Shown here piece by piece: positions 8,641 through 17,999 of a DNA stretch of 64,000 nucleotides. Positions within the stretch are counted from its first letter, which is position 1; each line of letters opens with the position of its first letter. A program made the position numbers and the translations under genes. Source of the stretch: Modicisalibacter sp033446685 (GTDB lineage Bacteria; Pseudomonadota; Gammaproteobacteria; Pseudomonadales; Halomonadaceae). The DNA is taken from assembly GCF_033446685.1 (NCBI RefSeq), contig NZ_JAWQLY010000008.1, positions 62,001 to 126,000 of the forward strand, read 5' to 3'. A model generated the notes under the pieces. The model ran no database searches, was not told where the DNA came from, and saw only the letters and a list, made by a program, of their open reading frames with translations.

Positions 8641-9624
8641 TCAAATCTTATCTTTATTAATAGCGGATTGTGTTTTCTCGATTGCTGCCAAAAGCATGTC
8701 ATCCTCGACCGTGAACGTAGCGCAGGCATCAATTGCGATCGCATACTTCACATTGTGAACGCCCATGGGCACGGGCGAGGGGATGCGAGGAAATCCATCC
8801 TCGACGCGAAACGCAGCGCGCTTGCCGACGCTCCAACGCCTATCGCTATAATCGTGCGCCCAGTCGAATCCGGACGCATTTAGAAGCCGCTCCCAAGTGC
8901 CATAGGCGTCCAAGGTCGCGGACCGAAAGGTGTCCTCGACGACCTGGACATGATCCGAGAGAGTCATTCCCTCGGGTTTGATTGCGGCATCGACGTCATA
9001 AACCAGCAGGAAAACATCGGCGCCCGCTACATCAGCGAGTTGATCAGAGGATGAAATCTGGACCTGTGGCCTTGCTGCGCCTCGGCGTGCCTTCACCTCC
9101 ATGCACATACCATAAAGTTCGAAGTCCTTCACTCCATCTTCGGGGCCACGCCAAGCTTCGATCGCCGCTTCTGCCCCGATCTCTGCGCAAAGGAGCTGGA
9201 GTACCTGAAGCTCCCCGACCAGACCTCTCTGTTCCTCGATACTCAAGCGTTCCGAAGAGCCGCCCCGCAGCAGATGGTGCCATCGCAGGGTACGCCGCAC
9301 GGTGCGATCCAAGGCATCGAGCGGCGTTTCTCCTTGCTCACCTGCCGAGACGATGTCCATGCAGAGGTTAGCGAAAAGATCGACCTGCTCCGGATCGCAG
9401 AGCGCCACGAGCAGCGCGTCTCGCGCACCGAGTTTACGATATCTGATATCGAGGCTCTTGATCTTCGGAAGGGGCAGGACCCTCTCGGTACCGTCCGGCA
9501 GCGCGAGAGCGAGCGCCACCCTGTCGTTTTCGACAACGGCCCAGAAAAAATCGTGGCGCCCTCGCTTGTCGACCCGACGAGCCTCATCAAATCCTAGACC
9601 ATCCCAAGGATGTACTTCAGACAT
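8641..9624 (-). CDS. PD-(D/E)XK motif protein (DUF4420-like)
   Basis: Probable restriction-like nuclease of 327 residues. The catalytic core can be read as a helix Glu in EEQRGLVGELQVLQLL (Glu138), Asp167 in VKDFELYG and Glu176-x-Lys178 in CMEVKARR, the usual spacing of a PD-(D/E)XK fold. The family is commonly annotated as 'PD-(D/E)XK motif protein' and found beside Z1 and MORC genes. The start at 9624 (MSEVHPW) overlaps the end of the Z1 gene by 8 bp; a longer frame to 9672 would overlap more and adds a basic tail without homology. Translational coupling inside the operon is likely. In this set it is the best candidate for the DNA-cutting subunit, which is an inference. Confidence 0.82.
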   Translation of the reverse strand: MSEVHPWDGLGFDEARRVDKRGRHDFFWAVVENDRVALALALPDGTERVLPLPKIKSLDIRYRKLGARDALLVALCDPEQVDLFANLCMDIVSAGEQGETPLDALDRTVRRTLRWHHLLRGGSSERLSIEEQRGLVGELQVLQLLCAEIGAEAAIEAWRGPEDGVKDFELYGMCMEVKARRGAARPQVQISSSDQLADVAGADVFLLVYDVDAAIKPEGMTLSDHVQVVEDTFRSATLDAYGTWERLLNASGFDWAHDYSDRRWSVGKRAAFRVEDGFPRIPSPVPMGVHNVKYAIAIDACATFTVEDDMLLAAIEKTQSAINKDKI

Positions 9625-12382
9625 CTTCCATCTCCGCATCCTCATCGAGGTCTTCCTCACCGAATAGCTCACGGAGCATGGTGGTATTCATGACATACTC
9701 CACCTTCTCATCCGGGCGCGATGAGACGGGAAAGCTGATCCCGAATGCAACAACCGGTTCCTTCGGCAGGAGGCGCTCAAATCTCTCGCGGGCCTCGGTC
9801 TTTTCGGGCAGTCTCACTGAAAGCAGGAAAAGCACCAATAGTGGCCTCTTGCGTACTCGCCGATAAATATAGTCTGGGAAATTTATCTTGCCGGATTTCT
9901 CCAGACGATGAGCCGACATAAAGTCAGCCTCAGCAAGGGCTACATTTTCTGGAGCGACACCAATCTTTTCAACTCCTCTCGAGGCAACCCGCGCACGTTG
10001 ACCACTGATCGCCAATATGCCGTCCTCGAGCTTGTCCGGCCCTATACTTCGCCGCGCGGGACCGATCGGCCAACCAAGGACATCGCTAGTTTCTTCGTTT
10101 TCACTCACGCTAGCGAAGAAAACATCCCATTTGCCCAGTTCGTCATGGGCTCGCTGATCGATATATCTTCGTAGCGGGTCGATGGTCGTTCCGACACATT
10201 CCCGTGCATTCCGGAACCGCAGCAGAAAGTCATCGACGTGGGCAACATCGATGCCTCGCAGAAGATAGCCACCTTTCTCAAGTTTGGCATCACCCGGTTC
10301 ATGACCATCTTCACGCAGAGCGGTCACAAAGTCTCGAGCCGCGCTCATGTTGCCCTCGAGAACATCAGGAACATTGCTAAGCTTGTACGTCTCGACATAA
10401 CCATTCGAAAGGCCGATTCTCACATGTTTCTCGCCTGACCCAAGCTTGTTTCGCGCTGTGACCAGAAGGGACGAAGGGTGGCTTCGTACCGCCAGCCCGA
10501 ATTGCAGGGGCGTCGCCCTATCTCTCTGCATGCGCCGGAGCTCCTCATGAAGTTCCTCGGTGGCCTCGGCGATATGGGCGTACCAGGCGGTCGCCTGAGG
10601 CGGCATCCAGATCCGGCACAGATCCTCATAGTTACCTCGGTAGCCAAACCAGCGCCCCATCTGCATGAGAGTGTCATACATCATCGAGTTGCGCAGGAAG
10701 TAGGAGACGGTCAGCCCTTCGAGGGTGAGGCCTCGCGACAGCGAGAAGCCCCCGACCGCGATCACGCTCAGCCCGCGCTCACCCGCCGCGGAGTAGTCGA
10801 GGTCATTGACCCGACTGTTTACCTCGACGACCTTCGCGGCACCTATCGAGTTGAGCATCTGCGCCTGGATCTCGCTCCAGTCCGACCATGCTTCATAGAA
10901 CTCGGCGGCCCATATATCGCGCAACGCTGCAATCTCAGGATCCCGAATGCCCCTCTCACCCAGAGATGCGTTAACGCGGATGGAATCTCGTATCGTGTCG
11001 AGCACTTCCTGAAGTCTATTGCGGATCAGACCCTGTATGCGGGTGAAACGGCTTGCGTTGACCAGCATCGAGGCATGCTGATGGCGCTGCCCCCGTAAGT
11101 CGCGGATAGTCCGCGCGACAAGAAATGCACGGAGTGCCTCGATCATGCTGGAGGGGACCGAAACGAGTTCATCGTCTTTCTTGTGTCGGATCGGCAGCAC
11201 ATCCTCGTTGTCGATGATGTTGCGAAGATAGAGCGGTTCTTCCTCGTCAGGCATGCCGTCGAGGAACACCTTGCGAGGCCCGAAATAGTTGCCCGGAGCA
11301 TCGAGACCGATGATGAAATCCCGAGGGAAAAGATCTTCCGCCTCCATCTCCTCATCCTGTTCGGGGTCGATGAAGATGTTCGCGAACGGGGTCGCGGTGT
11401 AGCCTACATAGCAGCTCCGGCGGAAAAGGCCGAGCAGTTCCCGGATCTGCCCGTTGATCCGGGAGACCTCGTTCTTCCCGTATTTTACATTGATGGATGC
11501 GTTGTCCGCCTCGTCATCGATCAGCAGCATCGGCTGGTCGACCATTTCGGACGAGTGGTTCGCACTGTGCTCTCGCAGCCATTCGGTCAGGTTGCGCAGG
11601 GTATGCATGTTCTTCTTGATTACGAGTACCACAGGGACCGCGTAGGAAGCGATCTGGCTCGTGTTCGAAGTCGCGGTGGCCTTGTTGAAATCCCGGATCG
11701 TGTTGGTGAGACTGACTGGCGTGAATCTGTCATCGAACTCGGCAACCCCGATCAGCTTGGGCCTTTCACGAGTGCCCATTTGGGCAAGGCGGCTGGTGTC
11801 GCGCCCGATGAAGCCCTCGTCGATCCGGCCTTGCGTCTGGTTGCGCAGATTGTTGTGAAGCCCGGCGATCACGATGATCAACCGGTAGCCGACGTCGGCG
11901 GCCTTGCAGGCTAGCCCCGTATAATTGGCTGTCTTTCCGCTCTGGACGTGCCCTACGACCATACCCTTGCGATCCCAGGTCCGCTTGTCGTGAGGGTTCC
12001 CAAGTCGCCCTAGGATCGTATCCGTCACTTGATCTGTCCCGTAAATGACGTCCTGGGGTAGCTTTTTCTTGAACAGCAGCTTCTTGTAGCGGGTCCAGTA
12101 GTACCAAGGGTCTGAGCCGCTTTCGATTTCCGGTCGGACGGATTCGAGCCACTGTTCAAAGTCTTCAGAGTCCACTACTGATCCGAGCCCCATGCTGACG
12201 CCAATTCGTTCCTCGATCTCGCGAGCCAGAAATTCGGCGTCATCATCGGTAACATCCTTGAAGATCAGCGGCGCCTGGCGTAATGAGCCGATAAGTTCTC
12301 TGATCCCCTCCGGTGTCCGTCGAGCGCTGTCCGCGAGCCCTTGGGATACCATGTTGTCAAGCGTGTCGAGCTGGTTCGTCAT
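9617..12382 (-). CDS. Z1 domain-containing SF2-like ATPase
   Basis: Protein of 921 residues carrying a superfamily 2 helicase-like ATPase with the Z1 domain. Walker A is GHVQSGKT (144-151), Walker B is LLIDDEAD (285-292), and motif III-like GYTATP is at 326-331. The second RecA lobe contains GGFSLSRGLTLEG and MQMGRWFGYR, equivalent to motifs V and VI with the arginine finger. The C-terminal third is not recognised. In related operons the Z1 ATPase accompanies a MORC ATPase, a nuclease and AIPR, and is thought to translocate on or remodel DNA; this is prediction. The start overlaps the MORC stop by 4 bp (ATGA), indicating coupled translation. Confidence 0.9.
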   Translation of the reverse strand: MTNQLDTLDNMVSQGLADSARRTPEGIRELIGSLRQAPLIFKDVTDDDAEFLAREIEERIGVSMGLGSVVDSEDFEQWLESVRPEIESGSDPWYYWTRYKKLLFKKKLPQDVIYGTDQVTDTILGRLGNPHDKRTWDRKGMVVGHVQSGKTANYTGLACKAADVGYRLIIVIAGLHNNLRNQTQGRIDEGFIGRDTSRLAQMGTRERPKLIGVAEFDDRFTPVSLTNTIRDFNKATATSNTSQIASYAVPVVLVIKKNMHTLRNLTEWLREHSANHSSEMVDQPMLLIDDEADNASINVKYGKNEVSRINGQIRELLGLFRRSCYVGYTATPFANIFIDPEQDEEMEAEDLFPRDFIIGLDAPGNYFGPRKVFLDGMPDEEEPLYLRNIIDNEDVLPIRHKKDDELVSVPSSMIEALRAFLVARTIRDLRGQRHQHASMLVNASRFTRIQGLIRNRLQEVLDTIRDSIRVNASLGERGIRDPEIAALRDIWAAEFYEAWSDWSEIQAQMLNSIGAAKVVEVNSRVNDLDYSAAGERGLSVIAVGGFSLSRGLTLEGLTVSYFLRNSMMYDTLMQMGRWFGYRGNYEDLCRIWMPPQATAWYAHIAEATEELHEELRRMQRDRATPLQFGLAVRSHPSSLLVTARNKLGSGEKHVRIGLSNGYVETYKLSNVPDVLEGNMSAARDFVTALREDGHEPGDAKLEKGGYLLRGIDVAHVDDFLLRFRNARECVGTTIDPLRRYIDQRAHDELGKWDVFFASVSENEETSDVLGWPIGPARRSIGPDKLEDGILAISGQRARVASRGVEKIGVAPENVALAEADFMSAHRLEKSGKINFPDYIYRRVRKRPLLVLFLLSVRLPEKTEARERFERLLPKEPVVAFGISFPVSSRPDEKVEYVMNTTMLRELFGEEDLDEDAEMEDV

Positions 12383-13878
12383 TCCGAGTCTCTCTGTTGG
12401 AGAATTCTGGCAAGCACGGGCTCAACCCGCTCCCACTCGTTGCGGAACATGTCTGTAGTCTTCAGCATGGTACTCACGCCTGCCTTCGAGATGCCCTGCT
12501 CGAGAAGATGGGGAACCATCGAGTGCAGGGCCTGCTCCAGCGCATCCACCTCGGCATCTGACACCTTGACGGTTTCGGCATGACCCAGCATGTCAGCGTG
12601 TAATGAGTCCATCGGCAGGCCTGCGCCGACAAGCAAGATGCAGTTCCTGAATTCCCGCCGCTGGGCTTCAGGAAGGCGCTCCTCGAACTCGACAAGGGCT
12701 GGATGGTCGGTGTTCGGCTGATATACGATCGCCCCATCTTTCAGTACCCGTTTCCACATCGGCACTCGGGTCTCGTCCGTAAGCTTCTGCCCCCGCCTTC
12801 TGTAGGTCCGCTTGGATGTCTGGACAAAGCGTTCGATGATTTTCTTGAGCCGCTCACGCACGGCCGGTGGCAACTGGGCGGACGCCTTCTTGACGTCGAT
12901 TTTCCAGTCAGCATCCATCGTGTTCGGGATGTCCACCCGAATACGGCACAGCTTTGTCAGCTCGGTCTGCCGCGCGAGGCCGAGCCAGCTGCCGCTTATA
13001 ATCAGGCGGTCACCCCGGTAGATGTAGAATCCCTGTGATCTGAGGTGCCCTTCGGGACCACCGAGCTCATCCCACTCGTCCCGGTGCAGGGCCTTGTGGT
13101 GGGGAACGGTGAAGCTGCGAATACGCACGACACCATGCGCGAGAGACAATGTTTCTTCGGGGTCAACCTGGGTTGCCGGATGTTTACTTGCGAACGGGTC
13201 GATCGGATTCAGGACGCGATCGTTGATGGAGATCGAAAGCTTGCCTTTACCGCCTCGCTCCATAAAGCGGTGAAAGACAATTCGCAGATGCCTCTCCGCG
13301 CCCGACAACGCATGATTGATGTTCTGGGCACGTTTGTGAGCATCATGCCGATAACCACCATCAACCCGATCAAGCTTCTCCCAAAGAACCAAGGTTCCGT
13401 CGCCACTCAAAAAGTCAGCTTGAGGAATATGGCTGGCGTCATTGATCAGCGATATCTCCCAGCGGTCCGTCTCAGCAACCTCGTCCAGGTCCCATCTCGC
13501 ACCTGCCAACACGCCATTGCGCCGCGACAGGACGGTCAACCTCCGGCATTGAGAAAAGCTGGCACTCTTGAGGCCGAGACCAAACCGCCCAAGGTCAGAT
13601 GACGCCCTTGCCTCAAGTGGGTTCCTACTGCCTAGGCGCAACGCCTCGATTAACTCCTCCTTATCCATGCCGCCGCCGTTGTCGATAATGGCAATCGATG
13701 GATCGTCAGTAAGGGTGTCTGCATAAACGTGCACAGCGGATGCACCTGCAGTTATGGAGTTGTCGACGACGTCAGCGAGCGCGGTGGCCAGTGTATACCC
13801 TATATCTCTCAAGCTCTCTATCAATGCAGAAGCTCGAGGTGTTGCATCTGCTTTTTTTGTCAAATCGTCGTCAACCAA
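12379..13878 (-). CDS. MORC-like GHKL ATPase
   Basis: ATPase of the gyrase/Hsp90/histidine kinase/MutL fold, 499 residues, resembling the prokaryotic MORC group. The N box is ALADVVDNSITAGAS (Asp36 and Asn40), the G1 box is DNGGGM (66-71), and the G2 lid is GRFGLGLK (97-104). A second S5-like domain follows to about residue 330, then a basic segment RRRGQK, then a region of unknown fold. By analogy with MORC and MutL proteins it may act as an ATP-driven DNA clamp. It is the first gene of the leftward operon. The start codon appears to be TTG at 13878, with AAGG 9 bases upstream; no in-frame ATG lies near. Confidence 0.85.
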   Translation of the reverse strand: MVDDDLTKKADATPRASALIESLRDIGYTLATALADVVDNSITAGASAVHVYADTLTDDPSIAIIDNGGGMDKEELIEALRLGSRNPLEARASSDLGRFGLGLKSASFSQCRRLTVLSRRNGVLAGARWDLDEVAETDRWEISLINDASHIPQADFLSGDGTLVLWEKLDRVDGGYRHDAHKRAQNINHALSGAERHLRIVFHRFMERGGKGKLSISINDRVLNPIDPFASKHPATQVDPEETLSLAHGVVRIRSFTVPHHKALHRDEWDELGGPEGHLRSQGFYIYRGDRLIISGSWLGLARQTELTKLCRIRVDIPNTMDADWKIDVKKASAQLPPAVRERLKKIIERFVQTSKRTYRRRGQKLTDETRVPMWKRVLKDGAIVYQPNTDHPALVEFEERLPEAQRREFRNCILLVGAGLPMDSLHADMLGHAETVKVSDAEVDALEQALHSMVPHLLEQGISKAGVSTMLKTTDMFRNEWERVEPVLARILQQRDSE

Positions 13879-14608
13879 TGAAATTGCCTTACTATTTAAT
13901 CCATAATGAGGGAAACAGCATTATAATGTCCATATTGGGTAGCTGAGCCGAGTGGCAAAGTTGGAGATGGCGTTGCCTATATCCCGGGTGACTCACAAGA
14001 GGGGCCTGGAAAAGAAGAAGACGAATGACATTCTCTATTTTGATCAGTCAGTGATGGTAATAACAGGCTCCATGCGACCATTCGCCATGGTTGAAAGCGT
14101 ATCCTCCTTAGACTTTCTCCTGCAATGGCAGTAGCAGCGATCAGCTGAGTGGCCACGCCACAAGCCGTGATTCGGCATGTTACTTGTTGTGCGAAGCCCT
14201 CGATCGCAGCGGCACCATCGAGCCCATGGAAGACCGACCTTGTCGACCCACGTGATCCGTTGCGAGACCATCATTCACTGGCCAGCCAGCTGCGTACGAT
14301 CATCTCGGCGTGCCATGGGTTGGATTGATCTGAGCGGACACCACAGCGCAACGATCCGCTGTGGTATCTGATGTGTAGTGATGCGCGTGGACTCGTGTGG
14401 CGTCGGTCACGCACAACCAGCCTTATATAGACCGTGGCCGCCGCTTTTCATAATTCGCCGTCCCATTGCTGTAAGCCCGAATGGCGCGCGCTCCTTATAC
14501 TCGAATGAGTTCTGCATAAACGCCGGTACGCGCGGTCGTCTTGCGCCGTTCGGCGATTTATCCAGCGATTCCCGATGAATCGATCACTGCCACCGGATGG
14601 AGAATCCC
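13879..14608. other. Non-coding interval between the defence island and the ast operon
   Basis: About 730 bp without a convincing gene. The left 80 bp serve the MORC operon. The middle (about 13960-14370) has short open frames on both strands with neither a good start context nor a recognisable protein; it may be decayed coding sequence at the island edge. The right 200 bp (14400-14608) must carry the ast promoter; TATACT at 14501-14506 is a possible -10 box without a clear -35. No inverted terminal repeats, integrase or direct repeat matching the left edge (4090-4266) was found by eye. Confidence 0.5.
13920..13925 (-). promoter_or_regulatory. Candidate -10 box of the MORC-Z1 operon
   Basis: A consensus TATAAT reads leftwards 42 bp upstream of the MORC start, in the most AT-rich part of the spacer. 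No convincing -35 box is present at 16-18 bp, so expression may be activator-dependent or weak. Confidence 0.35.
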
Positions 14609-15823
14609 ATGACCGACACCCCGACCCGCGCCGACTTCGACCGTTACATGGTGCCCAACTACGCGCCGCAGCAGAGAATCCCGGTGCGCGGCGAGGGCAG
14701 CCGCCTGTGGGACCAGGAGGGGCGCGAGTACGTCGATTTCGCCGGGGGTATCGCGGTCAATTCGCTGGGCCATTGTCATCCGGTGCTGGTCGAGGCGCTC
14801 AAGGCCCAGGCCGACAAGCTCTGGCACCTGTCCAACGTCTACACCAACGAGCCGGCGCTCAAGCTGGCCCGTGCGCTGACCGAGCGCACCTTCGCCGACA
14901 AGGTCTATCTGTGCTCCTCCGGCGGCGAGGCCAACGAGGCCGCGCTCAAGCTGGCGCGGCGCTGGGGCCACGACACCCACGGCGAGCGCAAGGCCAAGAT
15001 CGTCTCGTTCCGCCAGTCGTTCCACGGGCGCACCCTGTTCACCGTCAGTGTCGGCGGCCAGCCCAAGTACTCGCAGGGCTTCGGGCCGGTGCCCGGCGGC
15101 ATCGTCCACGGTGAGTTCAACAATCTCGACAGCGTGCGCGAACTGATCGACGCCGATACCTGCGCGGTGATCGTCGAGCCGCTGCAGGGCGAGGGCGGCA
15201 TCGTCCCGGCCACCCAAGAATTCCTCGAAGGCCTGCGCGCGCTGTGCGACGAGCACCAGGCGTTGCTGATCTTCGACGAGGTGCAGTCGGGCATGGGCCG
15301 TCCGGGCACGCTGTTCGCCTACATGCGCTACGGCGTGACGCCCGACATCCTGACCAGCGCCAAGTCGCTGGGCGGCGGCTTCCCGGTCGGCGCGATGCTG
15401 ACCACCGATCGCATTGCCCCGGTCCTCAAGCTGGGCACCCACGGCTCCACCTACGGCGGCAATGCGCTGGGCTCGGCGGTGGCGCTGGCGGCACTCGAAT
15501 ACATCGACACCCCGGAAGTGCTGGAGGGCGTCCAGCAGCGTCACGAGCGCTTCCGCGAGCATCTCGACAAGCTCAACTCGAAGTACGGCGTGTTCCAGGA
15601 CGTGCGCGGCATGGGCCTGTTGATCGGCGCGCAGATGGCGCCCGAGTACGAGGGTCGCGCCAAGGACATCCTGCCGCTGGCCATCGAGGAGGGCGTGATG
15701 GCGCTGATCGCCGGGCCCAACGTGCTGCGCATGGCGCCGTCGCTGGTGATCCCCGAGGCCGACATCGACGAGGGCATGGCGCGTCTCGATCGGGCCATCG
15801 CACGCTTCGTCGAGTCCGCATGA
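14609..15823 (+). CDS. astC: Succinylornithine/acetylornithine transaminase AstC
   Basis: PLP-dependent class III aminotransferase of 404 residues, which converts N2-succinylornithine to succinylglutamate semialdehyde in the arginine succinyltransferase pathway; such enzymes usually also accept acetylornithine. The cofactor lysine is Lys252 in SAKSLGGGFPVGAM, and other family blocks are CSSGGEANEAALKLARRW and LIFDEVQSGMGR. The ATG at 14609 is chosen because a GGAG ribosome site lies 6 bases upstream; an in-frame ATG at 14597 lacks one. It leads the operon astC-aruF-aruG-astD-astB, as in pseudomonads, and the context supports AstC over biosynthetic ArgD. Confidence 0.95.
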   Translation: MTDTPTRADFDRYMVPNYAPQQRIPVRGEGSRLWDQEGREYVDFAGGIAVNSLGHCHPVLVEALKAQADKLWHLSNVYTNEPALKLARALTERTFADKVYLCSSGGEANEAALKLARRWGHDTHGERKAKIVSFRQSFHGRTLFTVSVGGQPKYSQGFGPVPGGIVHGEFNNLDSVRELIDADTCAVIVEPLQGEGGIVPATQEFLEGLRALCDEHQALLIFDEVQSGMGRPGTLFAYMRYGVTPDILTSAKSLGGGFPVGAMLTTDRIAPVLKLGTHGSTYGGNALGSAVALAALEYIDTPEVLEGVQQRHERFREHLDKLNSKYGVFQDVRGMGLLIGAQMAPEYEGRAKDILPLAIEEGVMALIAGPNVLRMAPSLVIPEADIDEGMARLDRAIARFVESA

Positions 15824-15876
15824 ACGTCCAGCCGTCATCGATGAGTTCGCCGATGTCACCGACGAGAGGAAATGCC

Positions 15877-16941
15877 ATGCTGGTCGTGCGTCCCGCCAAG
15901 CCGGCCGACCTGCCGGGCCTCGAGCGCCTGGCGGGCAGCGCCACGCCACGCCTGACCAACCTGCCGACGCACCGCGACCGGCTCGAGGAGCGGATCACCC
16001 GCTCGCAGCGCTCGCTGTCCCGCGACGTCGACTTTCCCGGCGACGAGAGCTACACCTTCGTGCTCGAGGACCTGGAGCGCGGCGAAGTGGTGGGCACCGC
16101 GACCATCCGCGCCCACGCCGGCGCCCACGAGGCGTACTACACCTATCGTCAGGAAACGCTGATCCACGCCTCGCAGCAGCTCAACGTGCGCCGCGAGGTG
16201 CAGACGCTGTCGCTGTCCCACGAGGTCTCGGATGCCAGCCTGCTGTGCGCGCTGTCGCTCGACGCGCGCTACAAGGGCACCAGCGCCGAGAGCCTGCTGC
16301 GCCGCTCGCGCTTGATGTTCATCGCCCAGTACCCGGAGCGTTTCGCCGAGATCCTGGCGATCGCCTTCCCCGGCTACCTGGACGACGACGGCGAATCGCC
16401 GTTCTGGAACAGCGTCGGCCGGCACTTCTTCGCCCGCGGCTATCAGGAGATGAATCACCTCGCCGGGGTGCGCTCGAAGAGCTTCATCGCCGAGGTGATG
16501 CCGCAGTTCCCGCTGTATCTGCCGCTGCTCACGCCCGCGGCCCGCGCGGCGATCGGCCAGGAACATTCGGCGCACGAAGCGGCGCTCGCCGAGATGCTCG
16601 CCGAGGGCTTCTCGCGCTCGCGCCACGTCGACATCTTCGACGCCGGCCCGCTGGTCAAGGCCGACCGCGAACGCCTGGCGACCTTCCGCCATAGCACCTG
16701 GCATCCGGTGCGCATCCGCCCGGCCAGCGCGCTGCCCGATGCCGAGCCGGCGCTCATCGCCAATCAGAAGCTCGGCGGGTTCCGCTGCGTGGTGGCGCGC
16801 TACGCGCTGTCGCCCACCGGCCAACTGGTGCTCTCGCCGGAGCACGCCGCGGTACTCGGTGTCGAGGAGGGGCGTGCGGTGCTCGCCACGCCTCTGGCGC
16901 TGCCCGATGCGGAAGACACCTTCGACGAGGGGGAACTGTGA
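15877..16941 (+). CDS. aruF: Arginine/ornithine succinyltransferase, alpha subunit (AruF)
   Basis: First of two related subunits of arginine N-succinyltransferase, which transfers succinyl from succinyl-CoA to the alpha-amino group of arginine. The protein is 354 residues and starts MLVVRPAKPADL, as in Pseudomonas AruF. Family blocks include SYTFVLEDLERGEVVG, SPFWNSVGRHFF, SKSFIAEVMPQFPLYLPLL and HVDIFDAGPLV. The ATG at 15877 has AGAGGA 7 bases upstream; an in-frame ATG at 15820 overlapping the astC stop gives an extra non-homologous 19 residues. It shares clear internal similarity with the next gene, indicating an old duplication. Enterobacteria have a single AstA; the pair points to a pseudomonad/halomonad lineage. 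Confidence 0.93.
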   Translation: MLVVRPAKPADLPGLERLAGSATPRLTNLPTHRDRLEERITRSQRSLSRDVDFPGDESYTFVLEDLERGEVVGTATIRAHAGAHEAYYTYRQETLIHASQQLNVRREVQTLSLSHEVSDASLLCALSLDARYKGTSAESLLRRSRLMFIAQYPERFAEILAIAFPGYLDDDGESPFWNSVGRHFFARGYQEMNHLAGVRSKSFIAEVMPQFPLYLPLLTPAARAAIGQEHSAHEAALAEMLAEGFSRSRHVDIFDAGPLVKADRERLATFRHSTWHPVRIRPASALPDAEPALIANQKLGGFRCVVARYALSPTGQLVLSPEHAAVLGVEEGRAVLATPLALPDAEDTFDEGEL

Positions 16942-17978
16942 TGCGCATTCGTCCGATTGCCCGCGGCGACATCGACGGCCTGCAGCAGATCGCCCAGGAA
17001 ACCGGCGTGGGTTTCACCTCGCTGCCCGATAACCGCGATTTCCTGGCCGGCAAGATCGAGTCGGCGATACGCGCCTTCGAGCAGAAGACGCCGGTCGACG
17101 ACCGGCTGTACTTCTTCGTCCTCGAGGACGACGAGAACGGCGAACTGGCCGGCTGCTGCGCCATCGAGGCGCAGGTGGGTCGCGAGGTGCCGTTCTATCA
17201 TTACCGGCTGGGCACGCTGGCCCATTCCTCGGTGCAGCTCGACCTGCACCGCACCATCGACACGCTGTTTCTGAGCTCGGATCATACCGGCGACGCCGAG
17301 GTGGCCTCGCTCTACCTGCGCCCGGAGTACCGTGGGGGGCAGCGTAATGGCGCCTTGCTCTCCCAGGCGCGCTGGCTGTTCATGGCCCAGTTCCGCGACA
17401 GCTTCCCCGACAAGGTGCTCGCCGAGATGCGCGGCAAATTCGACGACAACGGCGTGAGCCCCTTCTGGCAGTGCCTGGGCAGCCACTTCTTCCCCATGGA
17501 CTTCAACGAGGCCGATCGCCTTACCGGGCTGGGTCAGAAGAGCTTCATCGGCGAGCTGATGCCCAAGTTCCCGATCTACACCACCTTCCTGAACGACGAG
17601 GCGCGCGCCTGCATCGGCGAGGTCCATGCGCACACGCGTCCGGCACTGGAAATGCTCAAGAAGGAGGGCCTGCGCTGGGAGGGCTACATCGACATCTTCG
17701 ATGCCGGCCCCACGGTGGAGGCCTATATCGACGACGTGCGCGCGGTGCGCCACTCCCGGCTGTGCCCGGTCGAGGTGGTCGGCGATTCGCAGGCTCGCGC
17801 GGCCAACGCCGGAAGCGAGCGGCCGACCTGGCTGGTGTCGACCACCCGCATGGCCGACTTCCGTGCCAGTTGGGTCGGCCGTGGCCCCGGTGCGGACGGC
17901 AGCCTGGCATTGACCGACGCCGAGGCGCGCCGGTTGGGCGTCACCACCGGCGATTCCCTGCGGGTTCTGGAATCGTAA
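16941..17978 (+). CDS. aruG: Arginine N-succinyltransferase, beta subunit (AruG/AstA)
   Basis: Second arginine N-succinyltransferase subunit, 345 residues. Blocks shared with single-gene AstA proteins are RLYFFVLEDDENGELAGCCA, SSDHTGDAEVASLYL, GVSPFWQCLGSHFFPMDF, KSFIGELMPKFPIYT and YIDIFDAGPTVEAYIDDVRA. The ATG shares one base with the aruF stop (TGATG), with GGGGA upstream; a GTG 3 bp earlier is in frame. In Pseudomonas the two subunits form a heteromer and AruG most resembles E. coli AstA. A 21-bp gap leads to astD. The succinyl-CoA binding fold is GNAT-like. Confidence 0.94.
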   Translation: MRIRPIARGDIDGLQQIAQETGVGFTSLPDNRDFLAGKIESAIRAFEQKTPVDDRLYFFVLEDDENGELAGCCAIEAQVGREVPFYHYRLGTLAHSSVQLDLHRTIDTLFLSSDHTGDAEVASLYLRPEYRGGQRNGALLSQARWLFMAQFRDSFPDKVLAEMRGKFDDNGVSPFWQCLGSHFFPMDFNEADRLTGLGQKSFIGELMPKFPIYTTFLNDEARACIGEVHAHTRPALEMLKKEGLRWEGYIDIFDAGPTVEAYIDDVRAVRHSRLCPVEVVGDSQARAANAGSERPTWLVSTTRMADFRASWVGRGPGADGSLALTDAEARRLGVTTGDSLRVLES

Positions 17979-17999
17979 GCTCGAGTCCTAGGAGTATTT

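Noticed and set aside
4267..13878. Island considered as part of a prophage
   Set aside because: No capsid, terminase, tail, integrase or lysis gene is present; all genes fit a defence module.
14044..14274. Short minus-strand frame in the spacer between the island and ast, considered as a transposase remnant
   Set aside because: No DDE-type motif or similarity recognised, and no inverted repeats flank it.
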